From Salvelinus alpinus (Eukaryota; Chordata; Actinopteri; Salmoniformes; Salmonidae), in the NCBI RefSeq assembly GCF_045679555.1, contig NC_092094.1, forward strand, positions 15,142,612 through 15,206,611: DNA of 64,000 bases, in the 5' to 3' direction. Within the stretch, counting starts at the first letter, position 1. Each line of letters begins with the position of its first letter. This document shows positions 27,301 to 39,695 of the stretch, piece by piece. The position numbers and the translations under genes were made by a program. A model generated the notes under the pieces. That model was not told where the DNA came from, did not search any database, and was given only the letters and a program-made list of their open reading frames with translations.

Positions 27301-30300
27301 ACTTTGGGTAGAAAACCAATAGATTTAGCTCATGATGAAAATAAACTGTGCAGTCATCCTCACAAGTCAAGTTAGTCCTCCATGAAAGCAATTAAGTTTA
27401 TCCGTCTCTTAGCAACCTAATACTTCAACCCAACTCCCCTTGAATAGTCCAACAAGTGGCAGCTCTCTGAGAGGGCTATCACTTTGACTTTTCCTACAAG
27501 CCCAAAACTTTGATGGAGAAATGGGCTAGGGACTACCCTAACAAAACAATACATTGCATGGCAGTATTGTGTTTTTCAACAAAAATAAATATCATGAATC
27601 AGCTCTATATACAGTATATATTATGATATTTACCATTAAACCCAACCCAATACCATTACCATTGTAAAACACTATACAGTGTGTGTTGGGACTTTTACTA
27701 TTGAAGACAATAACATGGAAACCATTATAACTGCAGTAGCCCAATGGTTTGCTTGTTCACCAAAATCAAAAGTAACAGTCAGTATCTGGTGTGGCCACCA
27801 GCTGCATTAAGTACTGCCAGTTCTTTCTGTGAGATGTTAGCCCACTCTTCCACCAAGGCACCTGCAAGTTCCCGGACATTTCTGGGCGGGAATGGCCCTA
27901 GCCCTCACCCTCTGATCCAACAGGTCCCAGACGTGCTCAATGGGATTGAGATCTGGGCTCTTCGCTGGCCATGGCAGAACCCTAACCCTCTTTAGTGTCC
28001 TAAGTTTTCATAACTGTGACCTTAATTGCCTACCGTCTTTAAGCTGTTAGTGTCTTAACGACCGTTCCACTGGTGCATGTTCATTCATTGTTTATGGTTC
28101 ATTGAACAAGCATGGGAAACAGTGTTTAAAGCATTTACAATGAAGATCTGTGAAGTTATTTGGCTTTTACGAATTATCTTCGAAAAACAGGGTCCTGAAA
28201 AAGGGACGTTTCTTTTTTTGCTGAGTTTATGTGAAAATTGCACATTTCTATGTTAGATAGAGGAATATAAGTGTTTCCAATGAAATCATCGGTGTACATC
28301 ATGTGATTTAAACCAATTATGAGAAGGCAATGCCTACTAATTGCCTACTAATTGTCTACTAATTTGAATTGTGAGGACTTGAATTGTGAGGGCGATCACA
28401 CAATTTACTTTCATCATGTGCCAAATGTATTGGTTTTCGACCCAAAGTTGCAAAGGAAATGTTGCACTCTTAAGTGGTAATGCCCGAGAAGCCGGTGTTT
28501 GGAGGATATATTGGCATGCGTGTTGTTAGGCCCAAGACAAATTCGAGGGCTGGAAAACTGTGCCAATATATCCTCCTAACACCGGCTTCGAGTGCATTAT
28601 CACTTTTATACAACGGGTTACCAACATATTCAAATAATGATTGACATATTTTCATTAAAAAACGTTATTTGGATTAATTTATTCATACTATTTCATCCTT
28701 CCACAAGACATAGTCCCGACCCAAATCTAGGGTTGCTAGAGACGCCAGTCGTTCAGTCTTTTTGTTCTGTATCAATGGACGTGATCCAGTCGTTCGATCT
28801 AAATGTTCCATTGCCATGCTGCCTGGCAACGTTCTTATCCCTTGCTTGCTAGATAGCCAACTATGGCTAACTTACAGTCACGCCAAAAAGTGCAGCCAGA
28901 ATAACAGCAAAGTAGCTTAATTTGCATATGTTTAAGCTGTTTTCTAGTGACATTTATTTGGATACATCCATAACAATGAGCTAATGAGGTGCAATTTTGC
29001 CTGGCATAGAAAATGTGCTCACTTGTCAGGACACTGTTGTTCAGAGGAGCTAGCCAACAACACAGCTACAGTAACAAAATCACTTCAAACTCAAATCAAA
29101 TCTTATTAGTCACATGCGCCGATTACAACAGTGAAATGCTTACTTACGAGCCCCCAACCAACAATGAAGTTTGTTAAAATACGGACAAGAATAAGAGATA
29201 AAAGTAACAAGTAATTAAAGCGCAGCAGTAAAACAACAATAGCGAGACTATATACAGGGGGGTACAGGTACAGAGTCAATGTGCGGGGGCACCGGTTAGT
29301 TGAGGTAGTATGTACACGTAGGTAGAGATATTGAAGTGAGTATGCATAGATGACAACAACAGAGAGTAGCAGCGGTGTAAAGACGGGGGGCAGGGGGCAA
29401 TGCAAATAGGCTGGGTAGCCATTTGATTAGATGTTCTGGAGTCTTATGGCTTCGGGGTAGAATCTGTTTAAAAGTGTCTTGGACCAAGACTTGGCGCTCC
29501 GGTCCCGCTTCCCGTGCGGTAGCAGAACTGAAAAGCTGGAAAGACTGCAAATTAGCTGCGTTTCGTTTTACCTTCTTTCAATAAATGTTTTTTTGTATAT
29601 ATCCATTCAAATTATGCCAGCTGATTCATGATTTCGACTGGCTGAGAAACGCTGCCTGTCTGTCTCATCCTGACTCCCGACACGTTCATTACTATGGGAC
29701 AGCAGGAGATTGAATTTGAATATTGAAACAATGTTGTAAATGTCGGAGAGACAGAGGTTTATTCAAAGGTTTATTCAAATCTCCACTGTTGAAAACTAGA
29801 TGTTAGTCTAAAAGAAATGTGAGATAATGTCAAGATGCTTTTTATAGTGGATATCAAATTTATAAATTGCCTGGCTGGGCTGATGAGACAGTGGATTGCG
29901 CAGTCAGATGGAACAGAGTAAATAGGCATTTTAACGTCATAGATTTAGCCGGTGGCAACTGGTGGAATAGACACCGTCTGGAATGCGGTTATAACCAATC
30001 AGTATTCAGGATTAGACCCACCCGTTGTATAATATGTAATAAACACAAGAGACCAGTAAAATTGATAAAATGGTGAGATGGGATAGCAGGAACAGCAAAT
30101 CAAATCAAATCTAATTTTATTTGTCACATGCTTTGTAAACAACAGGTGTAGACTAACAGTGAAATGCTTACTTGCGGGCCCTTCCCAACAATACAGAAAA
30201 AAAGAGAAATAATATAAAAATAATAACACAAGGAATAAATACACAATGAGAAATGATAACTTGGCTATATACACGGGGTACCAGTACAGAGTAGATTTGT

Positions 30301-32506
30301 GCAGGGGTACAATTACATTACATAGTACAGAGAATCAATACTCCAAACCACATCTTCATACTACTTGTGAAACATAGAACTGATTCTGTATTGCCCCCCC
30401 CCCCCCCCCCCCCACGCTGCTGCTACTCTCTGTTATTATCTTTGCATAGCCACTTTAATAACTCTACCTACATGTAAATAATTACCTAAATTACCTCGAC
30501 ACCGGTGCCCCCGCACATTGACACATTGACTCTGTACCGGTACCCCCTGTATATAGCCCCGCTATTGTTATTTACTCCTGCTCGTTAATTATTTGTTATT
30601 CCTATCTATTACTTTTTTGGGGCATTTTCTTAAAACTGAATTGTTGGTTAGGGGCTTGTAAGTAAGCATTTCACTGTAAGGTCTACACCTGTTGTATTTG
30701 GTGCATGTGACAAATAAAATGTGATTTGATTTGATTGGTGTGGGGTGTCCGTAGGTGGGTTTAATTTTTTTGTCTTACTCATTGGTAGGAAGAAGTTTGG
30801 TCCAAATCGGATGTTGGGTACTATATTTATTGAATATTATCTAAATCCTATAAATTAAAATGGCCAATTTTGGTGCAATCAACAACAACAAAAAGTACAA
30901 CTAACAACACAACCGATTTCAGAACAATCTGAGATGGTAGGTGTGGAAACTCCTCTTTCTTGTGCTTTTTGAGGTGGAACGACCCTTGTTCTTCTACCAC
31001 CACCCACATCTCTTCTCTTCTCCCCATTTCAACAGCTACCTGCCTGTCTCGCTCCCCCCACCCCAAGGGGATCTTCCAGTCAATATTTTCAATAGCCTTT
31101 GAACCTCAAACCCAGAACAGTTATTGTATTTCCTGTGCCCTATAAGAATATGCAAATGCTTTAGAAATGCTCAATTACATATAAACATATATAGAATAGG
31201 CTTAGTTCATGGTAAAATCAAGTGGCTAATTGGAGACTGGCCAGCCCAGTGCCTATTCTGCATGAATTGACTGACTGGTCGATAGACAGCAATGGTCTGA
31301 CTGAACAGAGCACATGGAACCATCCAAGCATACCACGACCAGGGAAAGGTTCCACGGACCCCTCCCGCGGTGCAAATATTGATTAATTTGCACAGAGGGG
31401 TAGCAAGCTGTTGCCCTGGCACATATGTTGTAACCTGCCTGTCTGCGAGACGAGGGGCCAGTGTGAGAAGTCCCAGATAGATGAGTGTAAACAAGTGCAA
31501 CTCAGCCTGATTAGTCAGGAGACTGCAGACAAACAAACACTTTCACTAAGATTCAACATTTCTAATACTGTTCTATTGGTCACAGGTCAAATCTAAAGTA
31601 TTAGTAGGCCTACAGAATACGGAAAAGTTTTTTTGACTGCAAATAGCCTATGCTTTATGTTCAGACAAGTGCTGCTGAATATTGGATTGTAGTGGTTTGG
31701 TTTGGGGGTCCTCATAGGATAGCCTATATATAGGCCTTCTTTCTTTTCTAACCATAAAGGCAATATTTTTCAAACGCTAATTTGCATGTAGGCTACATCA
31801 GATAACAATATATTCACATTAAAGCCACAATGACACAAAGCACAAACCAACCATTAACGTATTTTGTTTCACCTTAGAGCGTTGATGTATAGAGAAGAAT
31901 TACAGCATTGTGCATTGAACAGCCATCTCAAAAGCAGCGCCCTATCTCGTAGCCTATTCAGAAGACGAGCCAGCGCAAACCTATAGCCTAAATTGTGTTT
32001 CAAATGTAAGTAGCCTACACATTGAAACCACAGTTGCAACCACATTGTAACAACTGTATTACAACACCGCAAATCAGTGCTTTATAGCCAACTACGCTTC
32101 CCCATATCGGCCGTGCCAACAGACTGAGCTTTTTGAGGTGTGAGAAATATATTAACCCAATTCCTTTGATTTTAATTCTCATAACAGACTTGGATCATAT
32201 GTATATAGTCTATTTTGGGAAAAAATCTGAGAACCTTTGTTTTGCTGTTCGCTACATTGTCACAAGAATAACATATTGCTGTTGCTTCAAGATGAACACT
32301 CAGGTTCATAGAGAAATGCACCGTCTTTCTGTATTCATTAATCCTGTGCCCGGTGCCTTTATTCCAAAACGAATCATGCAAATATAGAAACATATAGACC
32401 TGGCTATAATATAAAAAGGTCTTACCGCTTCGACACTTTCAAGCACTGTTGTTGCCAGTGTTTGTATCGGAGGACGCTGTTCCCCGCTCGCTCCCTCCGA
32501 CGCCAT
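21390..32506 (-). CDS. cttnbp2: cttnbp2, first two coding exons (cortactin-binding protein 2)
   Basis: Exon 1 codes from 32506 to 32426 (27 codons, ends GAAGCG, donor GTAAGA). Exon 2 runs 21497-21390 (36 codons, acceptor TAG, donor GTGAGT). Both junctions are phase 0 and give 63 residues starting [10 protein letters not shown] and ending [13 protein letters not shown]. The second exon holds the start of the conserved CTTNBP2 N-terminal coiled-coil domain ([20 protein letters not shown]). From memory, mammalian CTTNBP2 starts with a similar MA-x-x-GAS-x-E and reaches the same domain after the same number of residues, which favours cttnbp2 over cttnbp2nl. CTTNBP2 binds cortactin and striatin-complex proteins and acts at dendritic spines and the actin cortex. 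The start has a good Kozak context (GGAAGATGG). The frame is open upstream to 32575, but that start lacks support. Later exons lie left of the window. Confidence 0.8.
21893..22376 (+). repeat. Hierarchical minisatellite: 72-bp x3, then 22-bp x ~14
   Basis: Three 72-bp units (starts near 21893, 21965 and 22037) contain CCATTTGGACCCGCAGGGAC and end in a 22-bp element GGGAAGGAGGATAGTGGTAATT. After the third start, the 22-bp element alone repeats about 14 times. The block closes with GTGAGTGACCAGACC, as each 72-bp unit does. The smaller repeat thus arose by expansion inside the larger one. Confidence 0.93.
22529..22757 (+). repeat. Left LTR (internally deleted)
   Basis: Begins TGTCACGCTCTGAC and ends GATCATGACA. 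Compared with the right LTR, the stretch between GTCTAGGGTTTTTTGT and ACGTTTCGTTTGGAGG is missing. Confidence 0.85.
23526..23885 (+). repeat. 27-bp minisatellite inside the LTR element
   Basis: About 13 copies of GATCCATGGCACGAAGCCTC plus CAGTGAT, with AAGAAG and GCGAT variants. One unit carries an extra A (near 23619), which shifts the reading frame between units. Confidence 0.93.
24221..24621 (+). repeat. Right LTR
   Basis: Begins TGTCACGCCCTGAC and ends GATCGTGACA. Contains an internal inverted pair, CCCAATCAGAGACAGCTG and the near-complementary GTTGTCTCTGATTGGGG (about 24387-24426), which can form a stem-loop. Confidence 0.85.
24627..26779. other. Intronic DNA of cttnbp2 without recognisable gene
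   Basis: Mostly unique, AT-rich sequence. The only structure I can support is the foldback element at 25694-25783. No splice-bounded coding segment was convincing on either strand. Confidence 0.5.
25694..25783. mobile_element. Foldback (palindromic) MITE-like element
   Basis: Left arm CCAAATGGTAGCCTATTCCC / TATATAGTGCACTACTTTT is near-complementary to the right arm AGTAGTTCACTACATAAGGA / ATAGGGGGTCATTTGG, around a GACCAGGGCCC centre. This is a common salmonid short inverted element; one truncated arm also lies at about 3025-3060. Confidence 0.65.
26780..27050 (+). repeat. Inverted-repeat arm 1
   Basis: Contains CATCTCAGATTGTTCTGAAA, AATTGGCCATTTTAATTTAT and TACCAATGAGTAAGACA. The reverse complement, with small indels, is at 30740-30945. 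Probably two oppositely oriented copies of one interspersed repeat, 3.7 kb apart. Confidence 0.75.
27735..28228. mobile_element. Tc1-like transposon remnant with internal deletion
   Basis: The left part (to ~27985) has GGTGTGGCCACCAGCTGCAT, GTTCCCGGACATTTCTGGG and CAATGGGATTGAGATC, which match the transposase-coding region of a Tc1/mariner element common in salmonids. The right part has CTTAACGACCGTTCCACTGG and ends GGGACGTTTC...GCTGAGTTTA, its terminal repeat. Most of the transposase between them and the left terminus are missing. Confidence 0.7.
28486..28600. repeat. Long imperfect hairpin
   Basis: AAGCCGGTGTTTGGAGGATA/TATTGGCA (28491-28518) is complementary, with one mismatch, to TGCCAATATATCCTCCTAAC/ACCGGCTTC (about 28560-28588), around a ~41-bp loop. 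Probably the core of a foldback element rather than a cellular ncRNA. Confidence 0.75.
29092..29545 (-). mobile_element. LINE 3'-end fragment (minus strand)
   Basis: Reverse complement of a LINE 3' UTR: starts at the AAATCAAATC tail (29092) and continues with ACTTACGAGCCCCCAACCAA and GGGGTACAGGTACAGAGTCA. No RT sequence remains. Confidence 0.75.
30098..30315 (-). mobile_element. LINE 3'-end fragment (minus strand)
   Basis: AAATCAAATCTAATTTTATT tail followed by CAGTGAAATGCTTACTTGCG and GGTACCAGTACAGAGTAG. Second truncated copy of the family seen at 29.1 kb. Confidence 0.75.
30335..30739 (+). mobile_element. LINE 3'-end fragment (plus strand)
   Basis: Contains CTGCTACTCTCTGTTATTAT, GTACCGGTACCCCCTGTATA and a TGACAAATAAAATGTGATTTG tail. 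Includes a 20-bp poly-C run at 30394-30413. It faces the minus-strand fragment at 30098-30315, so the two form an inverted pair. Confidence 0.75.
30740..30945 (-). repeat. Inverted-repeat arm 2
   Basis: Minus-strand counterpart of arm 1 (GGTGTGGGGTGTCCGTAGGT ... TTTCAGAACAATCTGAGATG). It lacks a piece present in arm 1 between the TTCTGAAATCG and ATTGGCC segments. It directly abuts the 3' tail of a plus-strand LINE fragment. Confidence 0.75.
30946..32425. other. cttnbp2 intron 1, promoter-proximal part
   Basis: Unique AT-rich DNA with no recognised repeat or exon apart from the splice donor region next to exon 1. Confidence 0.5.
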
Positions 32507-32780
32507 CTTCCTACTGTAGCGGTCTGCTGGAGTGAGGGCAACACACAGAACATAAAATAACGCATTCGGTACCACTTTAACTACTACGCTGCTGAATGCA
32601 AATATCGCATACGACTGTAGCCATCAAACTGTAAAAACACGCGAGAGAAAAATGTGTCTCCGCGGATGAGACTAGTCTAGACTAGACCGGTCCATGGCAT
32701 TTCGGGGAGCGCAGGTTGGTTAAGGGCAGTAGGCGTGGACCCTAGGCGTATTCCAGATGAGAATGCGTTCTCAATTTGAA
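32507..32780 (-). promoter_or_regulatory. cttnbp2: Likely cttnbp2 5' UTR and CpG-containing promoter
   Basis: Immediately upstream of the cttnbp2 start the DNA is richer in CG dinucleotides than the AT-rich surroundings (for example CGCATTCGG, ACACGCGAGAG and TCTCCGCGGATGAG). There is no clear TATA box near the start. This fits a CpG-type vertebrate promoter; the transcription start itself cannot be placed. Confidence 0.45.
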
Positions 32781-33596
32781 AGGAGGTGCGTTGCGCGGTG
32801 GCTAAAGAGTGACAAAAATATTTGTGGTGGGGACAAGTGTAGCCAAGGCTGTGTCCTATTTCTGCCTAAACCCACCGTGCCAAGACTTACAACCTAGGCT
32901 ACCTATTACCCTTCCTATGACTGTGTGGAATCGGTGGATGTGTGAATAACATAACCTGATGAAGGATGGTCTTCATGTTGTGTTGTCATGAATTATATTA
33001 ACATGCTGACAGTCAGAGTAACAGTTTCGCCTATTGGGATAACGTATGCCTAAGAATGCACCATAGATACAGTAGCCTATATCATTCACTGTTTTGTATA
33101 ATTATATAATTAAATCAAATATTCCAAGTGCATAATGTCAGCTAAAATATCCAGGATATACATCTTTTTTTTACAGCTTATATTTTCCTGCAATTTTTAC
33201 CTCATAGCCTAAACGTTTTTATTAAATATAGGCCCAAAGACCTATAGGCTTGTAATCTAGATCTGCGGCCTGAGATATGCCTTTGGATCGATAGATCATG
33301 TATCATTTCTGTCACCATATATTTCAATGCTGTCAATAATGGCTCTCCAGTCTCGACAGATGATCGACCATGGATATGAATGAATTATACTGGGGTTTCC
33401 AGATGTACCATTTAGGATTACAGAGTTGATCCCTGCTGCCTGGTTATTTATTGCCTTGATACACTATTTGGGTCAAATAGCATTGCGATGATGTACAGTA
33501 GGCCTGCGATAAATACTGACGGGCGCTTGTGTTTGGACTGTTTTATAGCTGGTGCCATTGCTGCTTTGAAATGACAAGCACAGTGGAATACCTTGG

Positions 33597-33604
33597 TGAC
33601 GTCA
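33597..33604. promoter_or_regulatory. Perfect CRE palindrome TGACGTCA
   Basis: Lies about 1.1 kb upstream of the cttnbp2 start, in otherwise unremarkable DNA (32781-34007). The sequence equals the consensus CREB/ATF site; function is not shown by sequence alone. Confidence 0.35.
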
Positions 33605-34007
33605 CATCCACAGTGTGTCCCATTTCTCTGTTCCACAGACTCTCTTAGCTTCATACTTTATGTCATAGTTTGAATTAAGTATGTATAGTACAGTACTGTG
33701 TTGTTTCAATTACCACACCTACAGGTGTAATCAAAGTGGACAGCTGCCAGTCAGTCTGTGCGCTGTTAATTTATGATGTGGCCCAGGCCCTTGGCTCGCA
33801 GACATAGCCTATTATTGTCCTGGCTCCTGTCATGCGTCAAATCCAAAACTCATGTCTAAATCAGATGCAGATCGCTGGACATTGCTGGAGATGTCATGCA
33901 GAGATCACCTTTTCCATCCATCCCCTTTCTCCATCATGGAGCTGAAGGGAAACGTGTCATTAGTTGGAGATTATGGGGACTGTTTGGATGAACGGGGCTC
34001 AGTGCCT

Positions 34008-35195
34008 TCAGAAAGTATTTACACCCCTTGACTTTTCCACATGTTTGTGTTAAAGCCTGAATTCAAAATGTATTACACTTAGATTTTGTTTTGTCACTGG
34101 CCTACACACAATACCCTATCATGTTAAAGTGGAATTATGTTTTTCGAAACGTTTACAAATGAGTTATAATTGAAATCTGAAATGTATTGAAAAAATAAGT
34201 ATTCAACCCCTTTGTTATGGCAAGTCTAAATAAATTCAAGAGTAAAACTGTGCTTAATAAGTCACATAATAAGTTGCATGGACTCACTCCGTGTGCAATA
34301 ATAGTGTTTAACATGATTTTTCAATGACTACCTCCTCTCTGTACCCCACACATACAATTATCTATAAGGTCCTTCAGTCAAGCAGTGAATTTCAAACAGA
34401 AATTCAACCACAAAGACCAGGGATGTTTTCCAATGCCTCGCAAAGGGCACCTATTGGTAGATGTGGTCAAATTTTAAAAAAAGCATTGAATATCCCTTTG
34501 AGCATGGTGAAGTTATTAATTACACTTTGGATGGTGTATCAGTACACCCCAGTCATTACAAAGATACAGGCGTCTTTCCTAACTCAGTTGCCGGAGAAGA
34601 AGGAGACCGCTCAGGGATTTCACCATGAGGCCAAGGGTGACTTTAAAACAGTTACAAAGTTGAATGGCTGTGATAGGAGAAACCTGAGGATAGATCAACA
34701 ATATTGTAGTTACTCCACAATACTAACCTACAGTAAATGACAGAGAGAAAATAACCAAGCATTTACAGAATACAAATATTCCAAAACATGCATCCTGTTG
34801 GCAACAAGGTACTAAAGTAATACTGCAAAAAATGTGGCAAAGCAATTCCATTTTTGCCCTGAATACAAAATGTTATGTTTCTGGCAAATCCAATACAACA
34901 CATTACTGAGTACCACGCTCCATATTTTCAAGCACAGTGGTGGCTGCATCCTATTATGGGTATGCTTGTAATCGTTAAGGAATGGGGAGTTTTTCAGGAC
35001 AAAAAATAAATAAAATGTAGCTAAGCACAGGCAAAATCCTATAGGAAAACCTGATTAAGTATTCTTTCCACCAGACACTGGGATATTAATTCCCCTTTCA
35101 GCAGGACAATAACCTAAAACACAAGGCCAAATATACACTGGAGCTGCTTACCAAGAAGACAGTGAATATTCTTGAGTGGCCGATTTACAGTTGTC
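34008..35195 (+). pseudogene. Tc1-like transposase pseudogene, right end missing
   Basis: Left terminus CAGTGCCTTCAGAAAGTATT, the standard end of this salmonid Tc1 group. Then a degenerate transposase region with CCAGGGATGTTTTCCAATGC, CACAGTGGTGGCTGCATC and CCAAGAAGACAGTGAATATT. Stops and frameshifts occur throughout; the longest open piece is 34324-34740. Homology stops at about 35195 without a right terminal repeat. Tc1 transposases are DDE cut-and-paste enzymes; this copy is dead. Confidence 0.8.
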
Positions 35196-36435
35196 GTGTC
35201 TGGACTATCATCAAATGTCAAGACTTATTTATATCAAATCAGTTCGCTAGGTTGAATTATTACATGATTAAACGAATCATGTAAACATTAATTAACTAGG
35301 AAGTCGGGGCACCACGGAAAATGTTGAGATTTACAGAGTTATAATTTTCCGAATATAACTCTTCAGATATTCAACATCTGATCAATTAGTCATTCTCATT
35401 AATGTATTATTATTACCTCATCAGTTCTCATTACTGAACGTTGTAAACCCTTGGATATCTGCATGAACCCTAGCCTAAATCATGAATCAGCGATTTACAA
35501 ATTGGCCTAATTATTTATTTACTAACTAACTAAATAATCACACAGAATTACATAACAAACAGACAGTAGATATTTGGGTTACTACATGATATAAAGAAAA
35601 CGTCCCTAGTGGACAAAGCCGATATGACGGCTTGGTAGACAAAGGAAAGGGGTGGGGACTGAGAAAGAGCGGGAAATATAATCATTGAAATGTCAGTTGT
35701 CGGTATTCTCGTACTAGACTTACGTAATTTCTAGCTGCAGACTAGTAATTATACGTCTATGATTTGCTCTTATTCTGTAGTGATCGATAGTCTCAGAGTT
35801 TAACTATTTCCAGCAGTGTAGCCAAAACTACAGCTGTATGGTCTAATGGTCTATAGAATTGAAGCCATTCCAACGTGGGGACTCGCTCGCTGACAATGTA
35901 TATTTTGTGGGAAGTGGGTTTTATACTCTGTGGGAAAATGGACGGTTCTATGACGCCTAATGTGATGTCTGGGCTCCCGGGGGTGTGGCCACTGACTAGT
36001 TAATCTTTGTATGAAAATCCATACTCTCATTTAGAAGGTTAACATCACATTACATCTTTTCACAAGTAGTTTCATGTTTAATCACATACGTTTCACAATA
36101 TTTAGATGTAAACCTGGGAAATGTACACTGTAAGAGATACAGGTATGTGTGTTTCCTGTTCTTCATGAGATCACCAAATGAAGCACACTCGTCAAGTCTG
36201 TCCCTTAAGTGTCCACGGACCATTCCCACATTCTCAAAATTAGAAACATTGTTTAGTTCTCCCATTTTGGAGATTAGAAGTTTTGAGCTAAGAGAAGCTC
36301 TTTGTTCTGGTAGACTCTCTCCCTCAATAATGCATGGCAGTTTCTACCAGGTATTTATGACCATTGTAAAACCTGACGTGCGAGATAGAAGGAGAGACAA
36401 GGAGGGGGGGAGCCACGATAGACACCCAAAAGGCC
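35196..36435. other. Intergenic DNA, possibly an old interspersed element
   Basis: No open frame of note. Phrases such as AACGTCCCTAGTGGACAAAG, TTACGTAATTTCTAGCTGCA and GCCATTCCAACGTGGGGACT look like repetitive salmonid DNA I have seen before, but I cannot name the element or its limits. Confidence 0.35.
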
Positions 36436-36935
36436 ACGTTGTGACAGTCCCCCTCTGGTGGGTTCAATCTTGTGATTATCCTGCAAGTTGCAAACCAACA
36501 TAAAAATAATGACCACGTGATGTCCTGGTTGTGGATCATCGTTGCACTCCCCCTCTGGTGGTTGACCTTGGTAGGCTCTTTGAAAGCGGAGCAGTCCACC
36601 ACAAGGATAAGCAGTCGATGTTCAGTTTGTGTTCGCCGTTGCAGTCCCCCTCTAGTGGTTTACCTTGGTAGGTTTCCTGGAAGCTGCAAAGTACCACAAG
36701 AATGGCCAGTGGATGTCCTGGTTTGTGATCGCCGTTGCGGTCCCCCCTCTGGTGGTTTACCTTGGTAGGCTCTTTGAAAGCAGAGCAGTCCACCACAAAG
36801 ATTGGCAGTGGATGTCCGGTTGGTGATCGCCGTTGCAGTTCCCCTCTGGTGGTCGACCCGGGTAGGATTTCTACAAGCGGAACAGGCCGCCACAAGGATG
36901 GGCAGCAGATGTCCGGATTTGGATTGCCATTCGAC
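36436..36935 (+). repeat. Degenerate ~97-bp tandem repeat, 5 copies
   Basis: The core CCCCTCTGGTGG recurs near 36450, 36549, 36646, 36743 and 36840. Each copy is followed by CTTGGTAGG, then AGCAGTCCACCACAA and GGATGTCC-like segments. Divergence between units marks an older array than those in cttnbp2 intron 2. Confidence 0.88.
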
Positions 36936-38429
<1,494 letters not shown>

Positions 38430-39596
38430 AAGAGGGGATGTAGGGAGAAGAGGAGGGGATGGAGAACGGAACTGGGCCACATCTCTTCCTGATTGTCCTG
38501 AGTGGATGCCAATGGCTGAAGCAGACCTCTCTGTTGCGTCACCACCGCGGCCCGCTGCTGAACAAAAGTCATCACTGTCCTCTCTGCCCGTGCTTTTTCC
38601 TCTCTCTCTAAAACTTTGGGCCAACATCTTCTGTTTGCAGGAGGAGCAGGCGAAGCAGGATGAGCAGGTGGATTAGGTCGAACAGGTGGAGCAGGAGTGT
38701 GTTTACCCATAATAGGGCATTTTGTAAATAAGAAATGGTATTTGACATAGCAATTACCCATTGCAAGATCTACATATACTTCTACAGATCAAAACACAAA
38801 CTGGTTTGAAATGATATGACAAACCACAAAGTAATAGAAAATGAAGACAGGTTGCTAGGGAGATAAACGTGTGAGGCATGCAGCAAGAAAATAAACAAGT
38901 CTGACTATCAGGGAGAGATCCCAGCATATATTCTATTTGTAAGGAGGTGTGGAAAACGCTAGGTCTGCACTATGGCAAGTATGGGGTAAAAAACATTTGC
39001 ATACTGTCACATTCACCAGATACACCGATAGAACAATGAGCCAGATGTTTAATCGGATGTATAAATCTGAAGGATCCGGTTGGCATTTCCACGCACCACC
39101 AAATATGGTGATGAGAGGAAGCACAGGGGCCGGCAGTGGGAGAAGATGGAGCGAGATAGATTTTTTCTGACATCCTGCAAATGTTCTCCTCGATGAAACA
39201 TTTTATCTCAATACAGTTTTCTGTTACCAAAACTAGAATCTGTTATGAACAGACTTGAACAAGTTTTGGACACTTTACCCTTTGCAAAAGTTTAAAAAAG
39301 ATGTTTTTTTTTTTTTTTAGAAGTCCAAGGTCGAATTTAATTATTGCACAAGAGCACTTCACAGAGTAGGCGTTGCCTAACAGAAATATGCAAATACATG
39401 CTAGAATGCGCCAATAGGATCTTGCTTGCTTGTGCTTGGCTCTGCCCACCTCCTTGCTCGGTCTGCCCACTATGATTAATTTTCTCACATTGGAAACGAT
39501 AGGCTGTGGTCTATCTTGGGTTAGTTTAAAAAAAACTTTGCCGGATAGGTGCGATGAAATGTGATGTTTTACAGGGTCAACCATAGTAGTACGGCA

Positions 39597-39695
39597 CCCC
39601 TGAAGCAAATTAGGGTTAAGTGCCTCACTCAAGGGCACATCAACAGATTTTTCAGTTACTGGACCACAGCTCTAACTGCTAGGCTACCTGCCGTC
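39597..39695 (-). mobile_element. tRNA-derived SINE fragment
   Basis: Reverse complement contains GGTAGCCTAGCAGTTAGAGC (A-box-like head), CAGTAACTGAAAAATCTGTT and TGCCCTTGAGTGAGGCACTT. It is a salmonid SINE head with an internal deletion and a lost tail. Confidence 0.7.

Noticed and set aside
32307-32575. Longer 89-codon ORF starting upstream of the cttnbp2 ATG
   Set aside because: It reads through the donor into the intron and its extra N-terminal residues have no match; the second ATG has the better context and matches known starts.
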